From Hormiphora californensis (lineage: Eukaryota > Ctenophora > Tentaculata > Cydippida > Pleurobrachiidae): a stretch of 64,000 nucleotides of DNA. How positions within the stretch are numbered: the stretch's first letter is position 1; each line of letters starts with the position of its first letter. Below the pieces are notes generated by a model that saw only the letters and a program-made list of their open reading frames with translations, was not told the origin of the DNA and made no database searches. The DNA lies in NCBI GenBank assembly GCA_020137815.1, contig CM035355.1, positions 7,803,771-7,867,770 of the forward strand. Reading direction: 5' to 3'. Made by a program: the position numbers and the translations under genes. Of the stretch, positions 50,225 to 60,039 are shown piece after piece.

Positions 50225-51660
50225 AAATATACACATTTAGGTGCCGGCAGGCACCTCCGACCCGAAGAAAACAGAAAAAACGAAAGAAAAAAAAATTTTG
50301 CCCCTGCACCAAATCCAAAAAGCCGGCCCTATTTAGGTGCCGGCAGGCACCTCCGACCCGAAGAAAACAGAAAAAACGAAAAAAAAAATTTTTGCCCCTG
50401 CACCAAATCCAAAAAGTGACGGCCCTATATAGCAGAAGAATAGAAGATTTTCGGGGGGGGGGGGGGGGGGGGGGGGGGGGCAAATTTCAGGCAGCGATTG
50501 CGGCCACATCGTTTGAGATATCGACCTGAAATTTTGTAGGCATGTTCTAGTAGTATAACTACGTGTCATAACGTGGCCGGATTTTTGATTTTTTAATTAA
50601 TTAATTAATTATAAGCTATCAAAATTTGCCCCTGCACATTGCCCCTGTACATTTTGATTTTTTGCCCCTGCACGCGTGCCCCTGCACACGGTTTATCTTC
50701 CGTTCTGCTTGAAATATCGACTTGAAACTTTGTAGGAATGTTCTTCAATCATAAAAAATGATATTCGAAAAGTGGGAGTATTGAAAATTAATTAATTAAT
50801 TAGTTATAGGCATGCAAAAATGGACTTTTTTAGGGCCCCCTGCACTTTTTTTGAAAATGTACAGGGGCAAATACCCCTGCACATTTTTTGCAATTTTGAT
50901 ATTCAAACTGTGGCCAAACCGTTTGTTTTTTCGAAATGAAACTTTGTATGCATGTTCTAGTAGTATAACTACGAGTCATAAAAAGGCTGGATTTCTTATT
51001 TTTAATTTAACTAATTAATTATAAGTAATTAAAATTTTGCCCCTGCACCATCTTTCCCCTGCACCGCTGATTTCGACCCCCTGCACATTTCCTGAACAAG
51101 GCAACTAAAAATGGTATATTTTCTGTTCTGCTATAAATAACGACCTAACATTTTGTAGTAATGTAGTTCATGCATATAGAAAGATCGACAAAAAGTGGGA
51201 ATAGTCAAAATTAATTATCCAATTAATTATAAGCAATTAAAATTTTGCCCCTGCACATTTTGCCCCTGTACATTTGCGGCAAATGTTGCCCCTGCACATT
51301 TTCGGTAAATTTGATATTCGAACTGTGGCCACACCGTTTGATATTTCGAAATGAGACTTTGCATGCATGTTCTAGTGGTATAACTACGAGTCATAAAAGA
51401 GCCGGATTTCTGATTTTTTAATTAATTAATTAATTATAAGTAATTAAAACTTTTGCCCCTGCACAATTTTGTTTGCCCCTGCACAATTTTTGCAACTTTG
51501 ATATTCAAACTGTGGCCACACCGTTTGAAATTTCGAAATGAAACTTTGTATGTATGTTCTAGTAGTATAAATACGAGTCATAACGGAGCCGGATTTTTGA
51601 TTTTCTAATTAATTAATTAATAATAATCAATTAAAACTTTTGCCCCTGCACCAATTTGGT
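50225..51660. repeat. Tandem repeat rich in TTTTGCCCCTGCAC
   Basis: First a ~105-bp duplicated unit (TTTAGGTGCCGGCAGGCACC at about 50238 and 50333), then a 29-G run at 50453-50481. About four diverged units of 200-400 bp follow, each with CATGTTCTAGTAGTATAACT, then TTAATTAATTAATTATAAG, then TTTTGCCCCTGCAC. No coding frame. Confidence 0.8.
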
Positions 51661-53377
51661 CAGTGATCTAATCGTTGCGAGGATTTTTCACAAATTTGTA
51701 TTTAGATATTTAGATATGCTCCTATTATTACTGGTACTCATAATACCACTAGACCGGTGTACAATTGTTTACTCTAAATTTCTGTGAAAACTAGAACATA
51801 TTTACTTGCTCTAAAGCAAAGTTATAGCCGTTTAAACACGTGTGGAGCAAAATTCTGCGGAGCCCCCTCTAGAGGAGATGTTTTGCATCCTTTCTCCTTG
51901 AAATTTTAGTAAATATACAATCAAATTATTTCTAGCTATACCGTTTAAAAATTAAAAGTCAGGAACTCAAATTGTGCGGAGCACATCGATTTTTTGTAGC
52001 AAATCTTACTCTTTGGGGTTACTTAAATTTACTTTACATTTTATTCATAAACTATTAGATTCTAGAGACATTTTAGGAGCTTTTAAGTCATTAACTTGAT
52101 CAAAACATTTGCTCAAATTTGTGTGGAGCTGATTTTTCCTAGCCGATAATTTATTCCAAATTTAATCGACGGAAGATCTGCAGCTATACTTCCAAATAGA
52201 GTAATAAATCAAAAGTAATAGGAGTAGCTTCTTGAAATAAGTCAATTAAGTTAGCAAAATGATAGTGGAGCAAGATTCTTGTGTATTTCGAAGATACTAA
52301 CTCAAAATATGTGGAGCAAATACTGATTTTTTGACAAAAACTGCTCCACATCGTTTGAGTTGCGGTTTATAACCGGTTCTTGATTTTGAAAATAAGCTTG
52401 TACAGATAATTGGGCACAAAACTTTACCATTTTACCACAAAAAGTTACCTTCAATTGTTGGAGGAGACCCGAAAGGAGCCGTATTTGGTCCAGGACGTCA
52501 TAAAATTCGCACAAACTTAGAGCATGCTCGTTTTCTGATTTCAGAGAGGAAAATCATTGCGCCCTGAGTTTGATAAAAAAAAGGCTTAACTAATTATTGG
52601 TTAAATTATCGCTTATTTGGTTAAAGACTCAATTGGTTAATATTAACTCGAGTTGTCAGGCCAAAGTAAATGATGGTATTCCAAGGTTTATGTGTAATGA
52701 TCCAACAATTTGAGTCAAAGGCCCATGATTAGGCAAATTATTTGTAATATTAGGGGTCCGATGAACGTTCTGTGATGCAAATAAAGTTATTATGTGATAT
52801 TCAAGTATATATTTTAGACGCGGAAAATGGAGGGGAAAAAGTGATTTGCTCACAAATGTTGAGTCATAAGATTAAATTAGTGATCAAATATGTACTGGTA
52901 TGGTATTGTTACAACTGCATACGTTTTTAGTTTGATTGCTCGTCATGTCCCCCCTTCGCTCGTTACCCTACATATTGTAGGCTACAACATGGAGCATGCC
53001 GTGCTAGACATTGTAATCCATTATCAGGCTGCCCCCCGTTATTGTGGTTGGAGGTGATGAGAGAGGATAGAACAAGGCATCCCCCACCTCTGTACAATAC
53101 CCTCCCCCATCCCTACAGTATAATGGGGCATGACCGTGGATGACAAAGAAGGCGGAACTGGGAAGGGGCAGCTTTGGGGGGGGGGGGGGGGGGGTGAAGG
53201 AACATACAGGAATATGTAGAGAAAGGGAGCTAGGCCGCATACTGCATAGAGAGACGAGCCACATAGAGAGATGAGCCACATAGAGATTAGAGAAGGGACA
53301 GAGAGAGACGGGGGCGTGTTATAGAGAGAGTGAGAGAGACGGGGGTGTATCATAGAGAGAGAGTACAAGAAACCCCC

Positions 53378-53412
<35 letters not shown>

Positions 53413-53463
53413 CAGGAAAACCTACTACTTAGCTACACACACAAACTAACTGTGTATAATTAC
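51661..53463. other. AT-rich non-coding region
   Basis: 51.7-52.5 kb has scattered TGTGGAGC motifs in AT-rich sequence. 53175-53193 is a G run and 53382-53410 is (CA)n. PSAT downstream exons would be expected here but none was recognised. Confidence 0.45.
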
Positions 53464-53851
53464 CTGTAAACTCAGCGGGTACAGGAACCACATAATTCAC
53501 ATTGGCGTACTTCTCCGCCTCCTTCGCCGCCCCCTTACTCCAAGTCCCCGAGACAATATAATCAACTACGTCATCCTTCCCGGAGATGAGATTGAGAGGG
53601 ATAGCAGAGAACATTCCGCTAGCTCCTCCCTGCAGCCACAAGACCTTGTAATTATCAGGGATCTCCAAGATTTCCCGTAGCAGACACCCAGTTTCCTTGA
53701 CGAGCGCACTGAATTCGGGGCTCCTGTGACTGATCTCCAACACACTCATGCCCGTGTTTTCAAAGTTGAACAATTCCGAGGAGATTTGAGTGAGAACCTC
53801 GTTGGGGAGCTTGGCGGGGCCAGCGTTGAAAACAGAAATGGCATCAGACAT
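53464..53851 (-). CDS. Phosphoserine aminotransferase, first exon only
   Basis: PSAT converts 3-phosphohydroxypyruvate and glutamate to phosphoserine and 2-oxoglutarate, the second step of serine synthesis, using PLP. This exon encodes the N-terminal 129 residues: VFNAGPAKLP near residue 7, then GMSVLEISHRS and the phosphate-binding LQGGASGMFSAIP. It ends at a good GT donor (gtaatt) in phase 1. The family is about 370 residues, so the rest, including the PLP lysine, is missing. No matching exon was found in the 3.5 kb before the next gene on this strand. It could be a 5' gene fragment, an assembly break, or a gene whose other exons I failed to see. The start codon is 150 bp from the TRAPPC2 stop. 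Confidence 0.85.
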
Positions 53852-54000
53852 GATGATGGAGGTCTCTAGAGCACGGGAGGGGGCGTTATAAAAATGATAT
53901 CATTAGAACGATGTACAACAATCTAGTTCATTAAATATCGTTAAACATCAAATCAATTCAAAAATAAACACAAGCATCAAAACATCTGAGTTTCCCTTAA

Positions 54001-54561
54001 TCATATCAGGTACCGGCGACATAAAAATTTCACTTTTTGATGGAACGCCTGCGATTGGATGGGGGTGTTTGGCTCGTAAAAAGGATTCATTGCAGTTTTT
54101 ATATACAACTCGTATACTTCCTGAAATAAGATCAGACGATTAGAGAGAAAAATAGTAATTCGATTTGGCATATATTCACATGCAAGGAGAATATATCACA
54201 TGCCTGGAAGAACTGGCGAATGCTATCCTCGTTTTTTATGTCATGGAGAATAATAAAGCGTTGTTTTCCCGCCGTCACGAACGCAGAAACGTTCCAATCG
54301 TTAAATTTATCAACAATCTGTGAAAATCATGAATTGTTTAAGGTATGTTATAGATGGTCGTTTCTCAGAACGTACCTTTAGGTACATAGAATTTGTAGTC
54401 CACATGTGCTCGCCTATCATGTCCAAGGAGGCGTGGGCCACAAACTGACAAAGATCCCGATAATCATCCTTTTTACTTTGCCCATCTCTGCTGCAATGTT
54501 CTTGCTCGTAAATGGGATTGTCGTGATGCCCAACGATGACGAAATAATAGTTTCCTGACAT
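54001..54561 (-). CDS. TRAPPC2: TRAPPC2 (sedlin) trafficking subunit
   Basis: Small longin-fold subunit of TRAPP, the tethering complex and Rab1 exchange factor acting between ER and Golgi. Three exons, 54376-54561, 54204-54317 and 54001-54120, all phase 0, give 139 aa, against about 140 in animals. It is recognised by [13 protein letters not shown] at the N-terminus, then [39 protein letters not shown], and [11 protein letters not shown] near the C-terminus. Introns are very short (58 and 83 bp). The second intron begins GCATGT rather than GT, so it is a GC-AG intron if the homology-supported junction is right. The start lies 123 bp from the divergent reverse-transcriptase start. Confidence 0.95.
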
Positions 54562-54684
54562 CTTGGGAGCGAGGACGATTTTGAAATTTCGCGTTCACAC
54601 TTTGCGCCGGGGTTTTTTTTAATCCAAGTAAAATTTTAAGCTCGATTTTTGGTTTTTTTTTTAATTTGAGGTCATTAATTTGAG

Positions 54685-57594
54685 ATGGTCACGAAAACAA
54701 CTGCTGAACAAATCAAGGCTGAGCTACGTGGCCGTGGTGTACGATTCAAATCCAACTTGAAAAAAGCTGACCTGGTAAAACTTCTCGAAGATCATATCGC
54801 CGAAACTACACCTAAATGCGACGATTCAGAGATCTATGTGTCGGACTTTCATCGTGATATCAATCATGCCTACAAAGAGGTAGTATTCTGGAGGCAAAAT
54901 CTCTGCCAGGTACCCTCAGGTCGTGTTGGTAAAGACTTTGTCCGTGAAGCGGCCGATTGCCTCAACTCATTCAACAACAACACGAGTAAAAGGCCCTTTG
55001 CACTCATGCTGTTGTTTATACTCTTCCCCCTGGTGCTCCAAAAACCTTCCGCTAACAGTAAATCCCGCGATCACACCATCGCCATCGAAAGAAGGCTCAA
55101 GCTCTTCCGAGACGGAGACTTTCATTCTTTACTGAGAGAGGGAAGGGTGATTCAAAGCAGACTGGCAAGTAATGAAGGAAAATCGAGAAACGCACTGAAA
55201 GCATTCACAAGACTCATGCTACAAGGAAAGGTCGGACAGGCACTGCGAGCGATTCGTGAAAGTGATGTAGCACCAGTTCCCATTACACCATCTGTCGTCC
55301 AGGAGCTGGCTAAGAAACACCCACCCAGCTCAGATTCATCAACGCTCCTGAACGGTCCACTCCTCCCAAAAACTGACTGTATGTTCTCCCAACTATCTGC
55401 AGCGGCTGTCATCAAAGCTGCTAATACATTAACAGGGTCTGGAGGTCCATCAGGAGCTAACTCAGATTTATGGAAACATATACTTTTATCAAAGAAGCTG
55501 AGCCCGTCGTCAACTGAGTTAGCACAGGCTATTGCCACCTTCGCTGTTAAGATAGCTACAGAACCAATCGACCCGAAACATATTACATCCTATGTGGCCT
55601 CCCGGCTAGTTCCCCTGAGCAAGAAGCCAACTGGTATTCGACCAATCGGGATCGGTGAAATACTAAGACGATTGGTGGGCAAAGTTATCACTCGAGCTCT
55701 CAAACCGGACATTATTGAATGCACAGCACCTATTCAACTGTGTGCAGGACTCGAGAGCGGCGTGGAGGCTGCTGTTCACGCAGCAAGAGATTTATTTGAG
55801 AGAGAAAATTGTGAATGTATTTTGCTTGTAGATGCTAGTAACGCTTTTAACTCTTTAAACCGTGTGTCAGCTTTGAATAATATTAACTATACCTGCCCTG
55901 AATTCGAATTATATCTGAAAAATACTTACGGATTAACTGCTGATCTCTTCCTATGCGATGGCATGACCCATGAGACTATGAAATCAGCCGAGGGTACGAC
56001 CCAGGGAGACACAGCGGCTATGCCTATGTATGCCTGTTGCCTCATGCCCCTCATTCGCTCCCTAAAGGACTCCTCCCTTACTCAAATATTCTATGCCGAT
56101 GATGGACTAGGTGGAGGCAAACTCTCATCAGTAAAATCATGGTGGGACAAAATTAAGAGTGACGGACCGGGCTACGGATACCTCCCCAACCCCGGGAAAT
56201 CGTGGTTAATTGTAAAACCCCAATATGAAGAAACTGCAAGGGAAATTTTCACCGATGTCAACATCACCACAGACGGCCAACGATACCTAGGCTCATACAT
56301 CGGAACAGAGGAGAGCCAGAGGGAATTTGTCCAGAACGAGGTTGCAAAATGGAATGAGGAGATCAGTCAACTCTGTGAAATTGCAGTAAACGAACCACAG
56401 CTGGCCTATAGTGCATATACCATCGGGATCTCGAAAAGGTGGAACTACCTCATGAGAACAACTCCAGGAATATCCCAACAACTTGGAGTCATCGAGAAAA
56501 CCATCCACCAGAAACTTCTCCCTGCGCTAACTGGCCAACATGTTATCAGCGACACTTTGAGATCAGTCGCCTCCCTTCCTGTCAGATTTGGAGGATTGGG
56601 TATTGATGATCCTGAACAATCAGCAGACTCGGAGTACAGCTTTTCTAAATTCATCACAGAAGACTTGTCTGCAGCGGTTCTTGGTCAACACGAAACATTT
56701 CAGGTTAACAAAAAGCAACAAACTGAGAAATCATCCATTATTCACCGTACCAAAAATGACATGCATCACCAGAAAATCGAGGAAATACGAAGCAAAATGA
56801 CTAGCGCCGAAAGCAGGAACCTTGATCTCCTGTCCGAGAAAGGTGCATCTTCTTGGCTAACTTGTCTTCCCCTTCAAGCACTGAACTTTACCTTGAACAG
56901 GCAAGAATGGCATGATGCTCTTTCTGCACGATACAACCTGCCGCTGACGGGAGAAGCACTACCTACCAATTGCGTGTGTGGAGAGGAAAACAGTATCGAT
57001 CACTCCATTTCATGTAAAATCGGCGGTTTTGTTTGCTTTCGCCACAACAATGTGAGAGACTTCATCGCAAGTGAGTTCAGTAATGTATGTCATGACACGA
57101 AAGTAGAACCTCATCTGTTGAATGTACGAGGGACGAGTCTGCCAGAGGGAACTATTACCGCGGATGGTGCTCGTCTAGATATCAGTACACGTGATTTCTG
57201 GTCTAGTATGGATAACACCTATTTTGATGTGAGGATTTTTAATCCTAGGGTGGCATCCAACTCTAACCAGGCAATCTCTAAAGTGTACGAAAAACATGAG
57301 AGGGAGAAAAAGACTGGCTACCTTCATCGGGTCCTTGAGGTAGAAAAATCATCATTTACACCTTTGGTAATGTCCACAACGGGGGGACTCGGCCGAGAAT
57401 TTAATAAGACTCTGAAACAACTCGCCGACAAGAAAGCGAAGAAAACAGGATACTCATATGACCAATGTATCCGTTATCTCCGACTCCGGCTGTCCTTCGC
57501 CATGGTGCGTTCAATAACAATCTCCATCAGAGGGCATCGGGGTAGAATGAGAGGGGAAGGCAACATGGATGAGCAGTTATACCAGATGGGCTAA
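54685..57594 (+). CDS. Reverse transcriptase of a non-LTR-type element, SAP and nuclease-like domains
   Basis: Intact 969-aa frame. Residues ~8-40 resemble a SAP DNA-binding motif (IKAELRGRGVRF, LKKADLVKLLE). Reverse-transcriptase motifs follow: LVDASNAFN (catalytic Asp383), EGTTQGD, and FYADDGLGG (Asp472, Asp473). A Cys/His cluster, C763-C765-H773-C777, precedes GARLDI (Asp832) and YFDVRI (Asp848), then a Lys-rich EREKKTGY. This order (RT, finger, PD-(D/E)XK-like nuclease) is that of non-LTR elements using a restriction-like endonuclease; assignment to a clade is not possible by eye. No APE endonuclease, LTR or integrase was seen. The frame is undamaged, suggesting recent activity or a retained function. 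Its start is 123 bp from TRAPPC2, in divergent orientation. Confidence 0.9.
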   Translation: MVTKTTAEQIKAELRGRGVRFKSNLKKADLVKLLEDHIAETTPKCDDSEIYVSDFHRDINHAYKEVVFWRQNLCQVPSGRVGKDFVREAADCLNSFNNNTSKRPFALMLLFILFPLVLQKPSANSKSRDHTIAIERRLKLFRDGDFHSLLREGRVIQSRLASNEGKSRNALKAFTRLMLQGKVGQALRAIRESDVAPVPITPSVVQELAKKHPPSSDSSTLLNGPLLPKTDCMFSQLSAAAVIKAANTLTGSGGPSGANSDLWKHILLSKKLSPSSTELAQAIATFAVKIATEPIDPKHITSYVASRLVPLSKKPTGIRPIGIGEILRRLVGKVITRALKPDIIECTAPIQLCAGLESGVEAAVHAARDLFERENCECILLVDASNAFNSLNRVSALNNINYTCPEFELYLKNTYGLTADLFLCDGMTHETMKSAEGTTQGDTAAMPMYACCLMPLIRSLKDSSLTQIFYADDGLGGGKLSSVKSWWDKIKSDGPGYGYLPNPGKSWLIVKPQYEETAREIFTDVNITTDGQRYLGSYIGTEESQREFVQNEVAKWNEEISQLCEIAVNEPQLAYSAYTIGISKRWNYLMRTTPGISQQLGVIEKTIHQKLLPALTGQHVISDTLRSVASLPVRFGGLGIDDPEQSADSEYSFSKFITEDLSAAVLGQHETFQVNKKQQTEKSSIIHRTKNDMHHQKIEEIRSKMTSAESRNLDLLSEKGASSWLTCLPLQALNFTLNRQEWHDALSARYNLPLTGEALPTNCVCGEENSIDHSISCKIGGFVCFRHNNVRDFIASEFSNVCHDTKVEPHLLNVRGTSLPEGTITADGARLDISTRDFWSSMDNTYFDVRIFNPRVASNSNQAISKVYEKHEREKKTGYLHRVLEVEKSSFTPLVMSTTGGLGREFNKTLKQLADKKAKKTGYSYDQCIRYLRLRLSFAMVRSITISIRGHRGRMRGEGNMDEQLYQMG

Positions 57595-57623
57595 TTGACT
57601 ATACTTTATGTTTAATTTATTAC

Positions 57624-57923
57624 ATGTTTGTTTATTGTGAAGTGTCTACACTTATTGATATTCAGGCCGATGTTGGCCGCCACCCGATTTTAAGCGATGC
57701 CCAACGTACGTTTAAACGTAACATGCGAACAATTTTAAAAACTCCGCCACGTTACGCGACGCGCGGTACGCTGCACCGCGCCGGCCCGGTTGTCAAGAAA
57801 TTGAAGTTTAAAATTTCTAAATTTTTCCTGATATTAATTTTTTTGGCTTTCGCCCTCGTTCTAAGACTTTGTTACGGTCTGTTTGACAATTTTGGAGCTC
57901 GGAAGGCCAGCGGAACGAGCTAA
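57624..57923 (+). CDS. Possible small membrane protein or 3' part of the RT element
   Basis: Open frame 30 bp after the RT stop. The Arg/Lys-rich first half (RTFKRNMRTILKTPPRYATRG) precedes a hydrophobic segment (FFLILIFLAFALVLRL) and a short polar tail. The G/C content of the coding part (57665-57790) is higher than the flanks. An AG acceptor at 57663-57664 would allow it to be a terminal exon starting at ADVGRHP. I do not recognise it, and it may simply be element 3' sequence. Confidence 0.3.
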   Translation: MFVYCEVSTLIDIQADVGRHPILSDAQRTFKRNMRTILKTPPRYATRGTLHRAGPVVKKLKFKISKFFLILIFLAFALVLRLCYGLFDNFGARKASGTS

Positions 57924-58001
57924 ATGACAAAGCCTGCTATGCTTTGGAGTCAATCGCACAAGGTTTACAGTTTAAACTCCAACGCACCGAAATTAAGAAA
58001 T

Positions 58002-58078
58002 AAAACACCATCCAAACTACAATAAAACACGACTTACAACTTGTAAGTCGCGTTTTATTGTAGCTTGGATGGTGTTTT
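58002..58078. repeat. 77-nt near-perfect hairpin
   Basis: 38-nt arms around a single central C. The two mismatches are A/C on the + strand, hence G-U wobbles on a minus-strand transcript. The left arm starts AAAACACCATCCAAACTAC. It lies 400 bp past the RT stop and between convergent genes. Confidence 0.9.
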
Positions 58079-58228
58079 GTAAGTTACAAGGCAGTACCAA
58101 AGTACCAGATGCAGTATTGACTGCTCCTTAAATATCTGAGTTAATAATTGTTTGCCTATTGTTTGATTTATGTTACAGCCCCTCATGCACAGCCATTTTT
58201 CACCCTTTGTAATCAGCCCACAGCCCAA

Positions 58229-60039
58229 TCAATGATTATAAAACTTTTGGTAACTTGGTTCCTCAACCCGCTCGTCGTGGCCGAGGAAAAGGAACCAAGT
58301 TAGCAAACAGCACAGGTACAAATACACACCTAAGCTGTAGACCATGATCTCGGCAATGTTGAGTTTTAGATTCTGCTTCCCAGACAATGAGATCCTCACT
58401 TTATTACCAACTGCCAAGTCACAGTCTATCCTGAAAAGACGAAAGTGAAGTATCGTGACTGGCCATTGCACTGGTCTCCTGCCTTTTTATTTTTAACCGC
58501 TCCAATTAATTAATTTATTAACAGCTTTGTATTTAACCTATCTGACTGACCTCTGGTCTCTTGCTTTTTATTTTTCTACCTCGTTATTCATTAATTTATT
58601 ACCAGCTTCTTTAGATTTTTCCATAGGCCATTTATTAGATCATAACCTTATATAGCAATTATATGGTTAGTGTGTATTACCTTATCGGTTATCCTGTTAC
58701 AGTTACTTATCCATTAACTAATTACTTAGCTATTCGCCTCCTTTTTAGATCACTAGCCTTTTACTTGAATTAATTATTAACTATACTACTTACTTAGTAT
58801 TTACACTATGTACTTATTAATCAACAGTTAATTATTTAACTAGTTAATTATCTAACGAGTTAATTATCAATTATCTAACTAGTTAATTTCTCAATTATCT
58901 AACTACTTAATCACTCAATTAATTAATTACGCTATTTCTTAATTAGATATTTTATAACCCTTATTTTCTACATACATATATATATATATATTATATCGAA
59001 TGACTGCCGACGGTTTTTTAAGGCCTTTAGGATCTTATAATCCTATAAGAGCCGCTTTAGAAGGCTTGTTAGTGGTGGGTGCGTTGCTTCAATCGACTGA
59101 TTGAAACGGCGTCCTCCTAGCACTAACAATGCATAGGCCCAAAAGCGGGATATAAATTATAATTGTATTTGTATTTGTATAAGAACATCCTGCAGTAATA
59201 TTTAGTCATTGGTGAATCTGTGAAATAGCAATTGGTTGCCTTGCTCGATCCTCCTAGCAGCTGCTTCCCTGCGTTTCAACAAAACAAGGAAATGGTACAC
59301 AATAACTTACTCGACTGTGCAGTGATCCTGAAACACGCCACCACTGATGTTATCTATCTGAATCTCCCCGCAGTTGTATACTGAGTTTTCAGCGCTCTCT
59401 ACCGTGATCCTGGCCCCGTTTAGTCGGTCAACCAAACACTGATCTTTATTCTCCTCACACCACTCGTCTTCAAAACTATATGATATGATAATAATAATTG
59501 ATAAAGATATGCCTTACACCTCACAGGACCAGAGAAGAGTGGCATACTCTGGTCTCTGGCACTGATAGGAGATCTGAGCGGTTATTTCAGCGGTTATATC
59601 GATACTTTACTAAAACAAGTTCACACCATCAACAATACTTGATTGTTTTAGAAAAGCAGTTTGACAGGAAACTTACCGGTTTACAACAACAACCCTAGTA
59701 ACAGGAATTTCTGTTTCCATGGCGACTAAAATCCAGCTATCAGTACTGGCGTCTGTGTGAGCGTAGCTACTGAAGTTTCCATCATAAGCTAGATCAGATG
59801 TGAAATCCTTGAAAACTCCTGATTGTTCACTGGATACTATCGGGACTTCCGTGTCACTGATTGGAAAGGGTTGATAGGCAACCATTGATAATTGTACGAC
59901 TAATTGTCAACTAGTGAGTAGAGAAACAAGATTTTTCAAATGATAGATATCATTTTAATTGTTACAAAATCTATTAGTCGACTTACCTGAAGGCTGGGTA
60001 TAGTATAAACTGGAGGACCACTAAGAGGACCAATAACAT
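58229..60039 (-). CDS. Secreted F-type-lectin/fucolectin-like protein, 199 aa
   Basis: Four exons, 59987-60039, 59677-59856, 59311-59475 and 58229-58430, in matching phases. Exon 1 is a signal peptide (MLLVLLVVLQFILYPAF). The mature part follows the galactose-binding beta-sandwich pattern of fucolectins: SDLAYDGNFSSY, then VTRVVVVNR, then RLNGARITVES, NCGEIQID, DCDLAVGNKVRISLSG and LKLNIAEIMVYSL. Between strands it has an acidic, Cys-containing insert (EDEWCEENKDQC). The canonical fucose-binding RGDCC segment is not evident, so carbohydrate binding is uncertain. The last exon reads through a possible GT donor at 58329 and gives a hydrophobic tail (LYLCCLLTWFLFLG) before the stop; a further exon is the alternative. 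Likely extracellular recognition (inference). Confidence 0.75.
58500..59300. other. AT-rich intron 3 of the lectin-like gene
   Basis: Rich in TTAATTA and AACTAGTTAATTATC motifs (58740-58930), with (TA)n at 58976-58992 and a hairpin at 59033-59060. No coding signal. Confidence 0.6.
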
